Source: Tepidamorphus sp. (GTDB lineage: Bacteria > Pseudomonadota > Alphaproteobacteria > Rhizobiales > Tepidamorphaceae). Taken from it: a stretch of 64,000 nucleotides of DNA. The stretch is from positions 1-64,000 of the forward strand of contig JANQKY010000072.1 of assembly GCA_028280885.1 (NCBI GenBank), given 5' to 3'. The notes beneath the pieces are model-generated. The model had not been told where the DNA came from and did no database searches. It worked only from the letters and a program-made list of their open reading frames with translations. The translations under genes and the position numbers were made by a program. Within the stretch, counting starts at the first letter, position 1; the number at the start of each line of letters is the position of its first letter. Below, in pieces: positions 1 through 6,804 of this stretch.

Positions 1-2946
1 CTGGGCCGCGCGATCTTTCATCTCAACCAGCGGCGCGGGTTCAAGTCCAATCGCAGGACGGATTCGAACGATCCCGAGCGCGGCAAGATCGCGACGGCCA
101 TCGACAGGCTGGAGGAACAGCGGATCGAGGCCGGCGCCCGGACGTTCGGCGAATGGCTCGATATCCGCCGCCGCAAGGGGCTGTCCGTGCGGGCCCGGAT
201 GACGGCCGACGGCGAGGCTTATGATTTCTATCCCTCGCGCGCGGCGCTGGAACACGAGTTCGACGCGATCGTGGCCGCACAGCGGCGCTTTCAACCCGAT
301 CTCCTGACCGATCCGGCCATCGCGGAGATACGCGAAACGGTTTTCCACCAGCGCGCGCTCAGGCCCGTCAAGCCCGGCAAGTGCTCCTACAATCCGGCCG
401 AGGAGCGCCTGCCCAAGGCGCACCCGCTGTTCCAGACGTTCCGGCTGCTCAAGGAGGTGAACGAACTGGAGATCGTCGGCGAGGACCAGCAGCATCGTAA
501 ACTGACGCCGGACCAGCGCGACATTCTGGTCCTCGCATTGCGCACGGGCCTCAACAAAAGCGGCAGGATGCCGTTCTCGAAGCTGAGAACGAAGTTGAAG
601 CTCGGCCGGGATGTCCGCTTCAACAAGGAGACGGAAAACCGCAAGGATCTCGAGGGCGACGTGGTGTATTTCCGCCTGTCGCAGCCTGAGTGTTTCGGCA
701 ACCGCTGGGCGACCCTCTCAGTCGACACTCAGGCCGAGATCACCGAAAGACTGCGCACCGAGACCGACGGCGCAAGCCTCGTCGACTGGCTCAAGACGGA
801 GACGGGGCTCGACGAGAGCCATGCCAAAGCGGTCGCCGATACGCCGGTTCCGGACGGGTTCGGGCGGCTCGGCTACTCGGCGCTCTCAGCCCTGATTGAT
901 GCCATGGAAACCGAGGTCGACCCGAACGGCTTCGTCATCACGGAAGCGGCGGCCGCGAAGAAAGTCTACGGACGCACCAATTCGGAGGCCGATCCCGACC
1001 GCAAGGGCGCCGCGACGCTGCCGAAATACCAGGCGGTGCTGGAGCGTCACATACCGCCGGGCACCGGTGGCGAGGCCGAGGAGGGCGATCCGCGCTGGGA
1101 CGAGGTGAAGGGGCGGATTACCAATCCGACCGTGCATATCGCGCTCAACCAGCTGCGCCGTGTCGTCAACGCGCTGATCAGGAAGCACGGCAAGCCGGAC
1201 CGCATCGCCATCGAGGTCGGCCGGGACCTGAAGCTCAACGACAAGCAGCGCGAAGAGGTGAACCGCATCATCGGCAAGAACACCAGGGAGGCGATCGAAC
1301 GCGGCAAGACGCTCGTCGAGGTCTATGGAAAGGCCGATACCGGCTACAACCGGCTGCGGCTCAAACTGTGGGAGGAACTCAACGACAAGCCGGAAAACCG
1401 GGTGTGCATCTATTGCGGCACGGCGATTGCCGGGCGCATGCTGTTCAGCGGCGAAACCGATGTCGACCACATCCTGCCCTATTCGAAGACGCTCGACGAC
1501 AGCCAGGCCAACAAACTGCTGTGCTGCACGCGCTGCAACCGCGAGAAGCGGAACCGGCCGCCGGCGGACGTGCCGCAGTGGAGCGAGCGCTATCCCGACA
1601 TTCTCGCCCGCACGGTGACGCTGCCGAAGAACAAGCAGTGGCGCTTCGCCGAGGACGCGATGGAACGCTTCGGCGACGAGGAGGGGTTTCTTGCCCGTCA
1701 GCTCACCGACATGCAGTACATGTCGCGGCTGGCGCTGACCTATCTGGCCCATCTCTACGACTACGAGGAAGCCGATCTCGACGGCATCTTCAAGCGCCAC
1801 GCCCGCGTGCGCGCGCTGCCCGGCCGGATGACGGAGATGCTGCGCCGGCAATGGCGCCTGAACGACGTGCTGCCGGACCACAACATCGTCGGCGACGACG
1901 TGCAGAAATCGAAGAACCGGCTCGACCACCGCCACCACGCCGTCGACGCCATCGTCATCGCCTGCACGTCGCGATCGCTGATCCAGAAACTGGCGACCGC
2001 CTCGGCCGCCGCCGAGGACCGCGGCGCGGAACGGGTGGTGGAAAAGGTGAGCGAGCCCTGGCCGACCTTCCGCGACGACGTGCGCGCGGCGGTGAACGCC
2101 ATCACCGTCTCGCACAAGCCGGACCACGGCACCGTGAGCCGCGCCGGCTATGCAAGGGGCAGGGGCCAGACGGCCGGCAAGCTGCACAACGACACCGCCT
2201 ACGGGCCGACCGGCGAGCGGGACGAAAAGGACAACGATCTCGTCGTGCATCGCGTCCCGATCACCAGCCTGTCTAGCGAGGCGGACATCATGCGCATCCG
2301 CACCAACGCCCACGGCCATTCGGAGCTGCGCGACCGGCTTTGGCAGGCGACGCGCCATATCGGCGTGCACGACTATCCGAAGAAATCGGACAGGCAAAAG
2401 GCGTTTCGGCAGGCGGTCGCGGATTTCGCGGCCAAGGACGCCAGGTTCAAGGGCATTCGCCATGTGCGGATCACCGAACCGCTCAAGACCATTCCGGTTC
2501 GGGACGGCTCAGGCCGCGCCTACAAGGGCTACAAGGGCGACAGCAACCATGCGTTCGACGTCTGGCGACTGCCGAATGGCAAGTGGGTGGCCGAGATTGT
2601 TTCGACATTCAATGCCCATCAGCCGGGCTGGACGTCGGCCGTGCGCGCCGACAATCCGGCCGCGCGCAAGCTGCTCAGTCTCAAGCAGGGCGACATGGTG
2701 GCGATCGGGCATGAGGAGGAGCGGCGAATATTGCGTGTCGTGAAGTTCCGGCAAGGACAGATATGTCTTGCCGAGCACAATGAAGCCGGCAGTTTGAAAA
2801 GCCGTGATTCCGACAAGGCCGACCCGTTCAAATACGTCTACCTCAGCGTCTCGAGCCTGAAGTCGAACCGCGTTCGCCAGGTGCGCATCGACGAAATAGG
2901 CCAGGTCTTTGACCCCGGTCCGTGGTGGGACAGGGGCGACGATTAA
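1..2946 (+). CDS. cas9: Type II-C CRISPR effector nuclease Cas9, 5' end outside window
   Basis: RNA-guided DNA endonuclease. The window opens inside the gene: the frame is open from base 1 and the first residues are the arginine-rich bridge helix (FHLNQRRGFKSNR). RuvC-I and roughly the first 60 residues are therefore upstream; 981 residues are visible, which fits a Cas9 of about 1,040 aa. RuvC-II is IAIEVGRD (1204-1227, Glu codon 1213). The HNH domain has CxxC pairs (CIYC from 1405, CTRC near 1522) around DVDH (1459-1470, catalytic His codon 1468). RuvC-III is HHAVDA (1933-1950, Asp codon 1945). A C-terminal PAM-interacting region follows. All visible catalytic residues are intact, so nuclease activity is plausible. 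The compact size and the cas9-cas1-cas2 order without csn2/cas4 indicate subtype II-C. The ATG at 187 is internal. Confidence 0.96.
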   Translation: MGRAIFHLNQRRGFKSNRRTDSNDPERGKIATAIDRLEEQRIEAGARTFGEWLDIRRRKGLSVRARMTADGEAYDFYPSRAALEHEFDAIVAAQRRFQPDLLTDPAIAEIRETVFHQRALRPVKPGKCSYNPAEERLPKAHPLFQTFRLLKEVNELEIVGEDQQHRKLTPDQRDILVLALRTGLNKSGRMPFSKLRTKLKLGRDVRFNKETENRKDLEGDVVYFRLSQPECFGNRWATLSVDTQAEITERLRTETDGASLVDWLKTETGLDESHAKAVADTPVPDGFGRLGYSALSALIDAMETEVDPNGFVITEAAAAKKVYGRTNSEADPDRKGAATLPKYQAVLERHIPPGTGGEAEEGDPRWDEVKGRITNPTVHIALNQLRRVVNALIRKHGKPDRIAIEVGRDLKLNDKQREEVNRIIGKNTREAIERGKTLVEVYGKADTGYNRLRLKLWEELNDKPENRVCIYCGTAIAGRMLFSGETDVDHILPYSKTLDDSQANKLLCCTRCNREKRNRPPADVPQWSERYPDILARTVTLPKNKQWRFAEDAMERFGDEEGFLARQLTDMQYMSRLALTYLAHLYDYEEADLDGIFKRHARVRALPGRMTEMLRRQWRLNDVLPDHNIVGDDVQKSKNRLDHRHHAVDAIVIACTSRSLIQKLATASAAAEDRGAERVVEKVSEPWPTFRDDVRAAVNAITVSHKPDHGTVSRAGYARGRGQTAGKLHNDTAYGPTGERDEKDNDLVVHRVPITSLSSEADIMRIRTNAHGHSELRDRLWQATRHIGVHDYPKKSDRQKAFRQAVADFAAKDARFKGIRHVRITEPLKTIPVRDGSGRAYKGYKGDSNHAFDVWRLPNGKWVAEIVSTFNAHQPGWTSAVRADNPAARKLLSLKQGDMVAIGHEEERRILRVVKFRQGQICLAEHNEAGSLKSRDSDKADPFKYVYLSVSSLKSNRVRQVRIDEIGQVFDPGPWWDRGDD

Positions 2947-2999
2947 CCATAGGGTCAGGAAAGCGCGCATTGGTTGTGTTACGATGGTAGTTTGCAGCC

Positions 3000-3929
3000 A
3001 TGCAGCGCATCGTCGATCTTTCCACGGACGGATTGCATGTGGCGGTCCATCGCGGCTTTCTCACCGTTTCCAGCGACCGGGAGGAGAGGGGGCGCGTCGC
3101 GCTCGACGACATCGGCGCCGTGGTGGCGCATGCCCATGGTCTGACCTGGTCCAACACCGTCTTCACCCGTCTTGCCGAGCGTGCGGTGCCCGTCGTGCTG
3201 TGCGCGCGAAACCACGCGCCCGTCGCCTGCGTCTGGCCGCTTGCGGGCAATCACCTGCAAGGCGCGCGCCTGAACGCGCAGGTGGATGCGTCCCGGCCGA
3301 TGGCCAAGCGGGTGTGGCGGGACATCGTGGTCGCGAAAATCCGCATGCAGGGGGCCGTGCTGGCCTCGGTCGGGGCCGATGCCGGGGCGTTCGACCTCAT
3401 GGCGCGCAAGGTCCGGTCCGGCGACCCCGACAATGTCGAGGCGCAGGCCGCCAGGCGATACTGGCAGGCCCTTATGGGCCCCGAGTTTCGGCGCGACCAG
3501 GGCGGGGATGGGCCCAACGCGCTGCTCAACTATGGCTACACGGTGCTGCGCGCTTGTGTGAGCCGGGGCATCTGCGCCGCCGGGCTGCACCCCACGATCG
3601 GCCTGCATCACTCCAATCGCGGCAACGCCTTCGCCCTTGCCGATGATCTCATGGAACCCTACCGGCCGGTGATCGACCGCGCGGTCTACAATCTGATCTA
3701 GGATGGCACGTCCGACGTCACGACAGACGCCAAGCGGGCGCTTGCCGCGCTGTCATCGCTCGATCTGCCGACGCCCGCCGGCATGAGCCCGCTTCATGTG
3801 CACGCCGCACGCCTGGCCCAGCAGCTTGCCGGCCTGTTCTGCGGCGAGGGAAACCGTCCGCAGCTGCCCGAACCGCTTGATCCCTTGGCCTGGAGCGGCC
3901 TGGCGCGCACGGGAGAGGCCGTATCGTGA
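3000..3929 (+). pseudogene. cas1: Cas1 integrase interrupted by an in-frame amber codon
   Basis: Cas1 integrates new spacers together with Cas2. The open frame from ATG 3000 gives 233 residues with all three metal-ligand regions (Glu in DNVEAQAARRYW, His in GLHHSNRGN, acidic residue in DLMEPYRP) and then stops at TAG 3699-3701, straight after VDRAVYNLI-like sequence. The same frame stays open beyond the TAG for 75 more codons (DGTSDVTTDAKRALAALSSL onward) that read like the normal Cas1 C-terminal helical region. It ends at TGA 3927-3929, overlapping the cas2 GTG by 4 nt. Full length would be 309 aa, normal for type II-C Cas1, so the TAG looks like a recent single-base nonsense mutation. TAG is an ordinary stop in neighbouring genes (cas2 ends in TAG), which argues against recoding. 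A truncated 233-aa protein could still be made, but it would lack the C-terminal helices. Confidence 0.9.
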
Positions 3930-4300
3930 CGACGCTTTACACACAAAAACGGGGGGAGCGGACGGAGCCTACGCATCTGTCCGCCTATCGGCTGATGTGG
4001 ATGCTTGTTACCTTCGACCTGCCGGTGGACACGAAGCCCCACCGGGCGCAGGCGACGAAGTTCCGGCAGTTCCTGCTCGATCAGGGATTTGAGATGAGCC
4101 AGCTTTCCAATTATCTTCGGCTCGTCAACGGCCAGGAGCAGTTCGAAACCCATGTCCGGCGCATCGAGGCCAACCTGCCGGAACGCGGCGACATCTTCAT
4201 CTTCCAATTCACCGACCGACAATATGAGAACATCGTCCGATTCAGTGATCAGAGCCGCAGGGCCCGCCGGAAAAATCCGGACCAGATCGCCCTTTTCTAG
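3926..4300 (+). CDS. cas2: CRISPR-associated Cas2
   Basis: Small ferredoxin-fold partner of Cas1 in spacer acquisition. The core starts at YRLMWMLVTFDLPV, followed by FRQFLLDQGFEMSQ, a VRRIEANLPERGDIFIFQFTD strand-turn region and the C-terminal KNPDQIALF, all typical of type II Cas2. The GTG at 3926 overlaps the ancestral cas1 stop (GTGA) and gives 124 aa. That is about 20 residues longer at the N terminus than many relatives, so initiation nearer the YRLMW motif cannot be excluded. Translation is probably coupled to cas1; the premature stop in cas1 may therefore lower cas2 expression. The gene ends in TAG. Confidence 0.93.
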   Translation: MTTLYTQKRGERTEPTHLSAYRLMWMLVTFDLPVDTKPHRAQATKFRQFLLDQGFEMSQLSNYLRLVNGQEQFETHVRRIEANLPERGDIFIFQFTDRQYENIVRFSDQSRRARRKNPDQIALF

Positions 4301-4331
4301 CGGTGACCATTGGTTTTTTCTGCCGATGAAA

Positions 4332-4364
4332 CCTCAAAACGCCTGTCGAAACAGGGGTTTGAGG
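4332..4364. other. Hairpin between cas2 and the CRISPR array
   Basis: Inverted repeat with arms CCTCAAA (4332-4338) and TTTGAGG (4358-4364), an inner stem CCTGT (4342-4346)/ACAGG (4351-4355) and a CGAA loop. It sits in the only non-coding gap (4301-4372) between cas2 and the first repeat. Read on the minus strand the stem is followed by TTTC, so it could be a weak terminator for array transcripts running toward cas2. It could also be part of a short leader. It does not resemble the repeat, so it is not an anti-repeat. Confidence 0.55.
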
Positions 4365-4372
4365 CAACATCG

Positions 4373-5595
4373 AGCTTAGCTGTTCAGAAATCGCAGGCCA
4401 ACCGCAACTCCTTTTGCTCAAACGCTGCGGTCGCGATAAGCTTAGCTGTTCAGAAATCGCAGGCCAACCGCAACCACACATAGCGCAGCCGGATCTGCGA
4501 AATCAGCTTAGCTGTTCAGAAATCGCAGGCCAACCGCAACGGAGACGATCAACGAAGCAATCGCCCGTTGAGCTTAGCTGTTCAGAAATCGCAGGCCAAC
4601 CGCAACTAGCTGATCAGCAAAGGAAAAGACCATGCAAGCTTAGCTGTTCAGAAATCGCAGGCCAACCGCAACGCGACGACGACGCGCAGGAAAGCCTGCT
4701 TGAGCTTAGCTGTTCAGAAATCGCAGGCCAACCGCAACTCTTCGAAGGCTGTGGCGCGGCGTGTCGTTAGCTTAGCTGTTCAGAAATCGCAGGCCAACCG
4801 CAACAATACACGTCCGCCGGCGCCACCTTTGGCAAGCTTAGCTGTTCAGAAATCGCAGGCCAACCGCAACGGCTCGCCAAGCGGCCACTTGCAGCGCGGT
4901 AGCTTAGCTGTTCAGAAATCGCAGGCCAACCGCAACTGACGGGACGCGCTTCATGCGCGGGCGCAGAGCTTAGCTGTTCAGAAATCGCAGGCCAACCGCA
5001 ACTCTATGATCGCGGAATCTATTGCGGTCAGGAGCTTAGCTGTTCAGAAATCGCAGGCCAACCGCAACTCAATCAAGGCGTGAACGGTTAACCTGTTTAG
5101 CTTAGCTGTTCAGAAATCGCAGGCCAACCGCAACGCCATACGTCAACATCATCCTGCCGATGGAGCTTAGCTGTTCAGAAATCGCAGGCCAACCGCAACT
5201 ATGCGGCCGCGCGGCGATGCGGGTCGCACAGCTTAGCTGTTCAGAAATCGCAGGCCAACCGCAACAGGACGCGATCAAGCTGCCACGCAGCGCGAAGCTT
5301 AGCTGTTCAGAAATCGCAGGCCAACCGCAACTCCTTTGAGCACGACATAACGATGCGCTGAAGCTTAGCTGTTCAGAAATCGCAGGCCAACCGCAACCTG
5401 CCGCCGGCGCGCTGGCGAATGACGACGAGCTTAGCTGTTCAGAAATCGCAGGCCAACCGCAACTGGCCAGCCTCGAGGCGGCGCCATGATAGCAGCTTAG
5501 CTGTTCAGAAATCGCAGGCCAACCGCAACAGCCGATATGCGCAAGCTCGAAGTCGACCGAGCTTAGCTGTTCAGAAATCGCAGGCCAACCGCGGC
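4373..5595 (-). CRISPR. Type II-C CRISPR array, 19 repeats and 18 spacers
   Basis: Nineteen 36-nt repeats start at 4373, 4439, 4505, 4571, 4637, 4703, 4769, 4835, 4901, 4967, 5033, 5099, 5164, 5230, 5296, 5362, 5428, 5494 and 5560. On the plus strand the repeat begins AGCTTAGCTGTTCAGAAATC and ends GCAGGCCAACCGCAAC. All spacers are 30 nt except the twelfth (29 nt, 5135-5163). Repeats are identical except the last, where GCAAC is GCGGC (two substitutions at 5593-5594). That marks the cas2-distal end as the old end. In the usual type II crRNA orientation the repeat begins GTTGCGG, so crRNAs should come from the minus strand, as in many II-C loci; I assigned the strand on that basis. No anti-repeat/tracrRNA was seen in the window. 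The array abuts the stop codon of the next gene (21-nt gap). Confidence 0.98.
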
Positions 5596-5616
5596 GGGCC
5601 GTGCCATGTCCGCTGG

Positions 5617-6738
5617 CTAGCCCGCCTTGTCCGGATCGTAGCCCCGCGGCGTTCGCTCCGGGGCGGCCAGGATCCAGCCGATCGCGCCGGCCAGCAGCGC
5701 GAGGAGCGCGCCGACGATCAGCAGCCATCGCGCCAGCGCCTTGGCGCCGGTATCGAATTCGGCGATCTGGATCTCGGCCACCGCGGCCCAGGTCGCGCCG
5801 GCCCATTGGAACGGCCGGTAGACCGCCAGTACGTCCTCGCCACGATAGTCGCCGATCTCGAGGAAGCCCGCGGCCCCCTTCAGCGCCCGCGAGACGGCTT
5901 CGTTCTCCACCGTCAGGGCAAAAGGATCGTTGTCGGCGAAGCGCGCCCGGGTGAGCATCAGGGCGTCCTGGTTGGCCAGATAGGTCTCGCCGGTGGCGCC
6001 GAGAAAGTCGGAGGCCCGCATGACCTCGTCGATCGGGTCAAGTCGCAACTGCACAAGCATCACGCCGATGGCCTTGCCATCGCGGTAGACCGGCGTGCCG
6101 GCGAAGGCGGCGGGCAGGCCGGCGCTCGGCGGGTAGGGGGCGAAGTCGGACGCCGCGATCGTGCCGGGCGCGGCGTCCAGCGCGCGGCGGAAGATCGTGC
6201 CGATCGCCTCGCCGCTATAGGGGCCGTCGATCAGATTGGTGCCGAGATCGTCCTCCTTGAAGGTCGAATAGACGATGTCGCCGTTCTTGTTGATCAGGAA
6301 GATGTCGTAATAGTCCCGCGCCGCCATCAGGCGCTGGAACCAGGGATGATAGAGCCCGTGCAGGCCGCTGTAGAAGGAGCCGTCATCGGCCTCGACGAGG
6401 GCATGGCGCTCGCCGGGTCCGTGCGGGCTCTCGGTGAGGTAGAGGCGCTGCACCTCGGCGGTCGGGTCCTCGCCGAGCAACCGGAAGGCCTGGGTAAAGC
6501 TTGCCAGCGCCGTCTGCACGAGCGTCGAGGCCGAGGACAGCGCCAGGTCCTGCTCGACGGTCGCGGTGATGCGCTCCAGCTTGATCAGGCGCGAGGTGAG
6601 CGCCAGCGACAGGCGCTGCTCCAGTCCGGCGCGGACATTGGCCCTCAGCGTTTCGAGCGAGATCAGGGAGGCCGCGGCAAAGGACAGGGCCGCGATTGCG
6701 GCTGCGACGAGGGCGACACGGATCTTGTTGGAGTGCAT
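5617..6738 (-). CDS. Stand-alone dCache-type sensor protein, no output domain
   Basis: 373-aa membrane protein with an N-terminal transmembrane segment (about residues 8-28, VALVAAAIAALSFAAASL), a roughly 300-residue periplasmic double-Cache ligand-binding region (WFQRLMAARDYYDIFLINKNGDIVYS, then GVMLVQLRLDPIDEVM and TGETYLANQDALML) and a second transmembrane helix near residue 340 (LLIVGALLALLAGAIGWIL). Only about 16 cytoplasmic residues follow. Chemoreceptors and kinases of this type normally continue into HAMP and signalling domains, which are absent here. It lies 66 nt downstream of a dCache adenylate cyclase and is probably co-transcribed with it, so it may modulate that cyclase. Alternatively it is a truncated chemoreceptor. 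The ligand cannot be predicted. Confidence 0.75.
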   Translation of the reverse strand: MHSNKIRVALVAAAIAALSFAAASLISLETLRANVRAGLEQRLSLALTSRLIKLERITATVEQDLALSSASTLVQTALASFTQAFRLLGEDPTAEVQRLYLTESPHGPGERHALVEADDGSFYSGLHGLYHPWFQRLMAARDYYDIFLINKNGDIVYSTFKEDDLGTNLIDGPYSGEAIGTIFRRALDAAPGTIAASDFAPYPPSAGLPAAFAGTPVYRDGKAIGVMLVQLRLDPIDEVMRASDFLGATGETYLANQDALMLTRARFADNDPFALTVENEAVSRALKGAAGFLEIGDYRGEDVLAVYRPFQWAGATWAAVAEIQIAEFDTGAKALARWLLIVGALLALLAGAIGWILAAPERTPRGYDPDKAG

Positions 6739-6804
6739 TGCGGTTCGGGCTCTGCTTTTCGGGCTTTGCGGTTTTGGGCCGGCCGGGTCAGGCCTTGGGC
6801 GGGA

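Noticed and set aside
1..60. GGTTCAAGTCC near base 38 as a tRNA T-arm
   Set aside because: It is part of the Cas9 bridge-helix coding sequence and lacks any matching tRNA stems.
886..2463. 525-codon open frame antisense to cas9, and similar long antisense frames (for example 6910-10140 and 30205-32379)
   Set aside because: High GC content creates long shadow frames. They oppose genes with clear catalytic motifs, have Arg/Pro/Ala- or His-rich low-complexity translations and no recognisable domain.
3699..3929. TAG in cas1 as a pyrrolysine/amber recoding signal
   Set aside because: TAG is used as a normal stop in neighbouring genes (cas2, the dCache protein, the 13402 regulator, the membrane protein at 60801), and no recoding element was seen. 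A nonsense mutation is simpler.
4414..4939. Open frames crossing the CRISPR array, with repeated LAVQKSQANRN or LSCSEIAGQPQ peptides
   Set aside because: They are translations of the repeat and spacers with 66-nt periodicity, not proteins.
5617..6738. dCache protein as a chemoreceptor frameshifted by CRISPR insertion
   Set aside because: The protein has a complete second membrane helix, a short tail and its own TAG before the array. No methyl-accepting domain sequence is found on the far side of the array in any frame I inspected.
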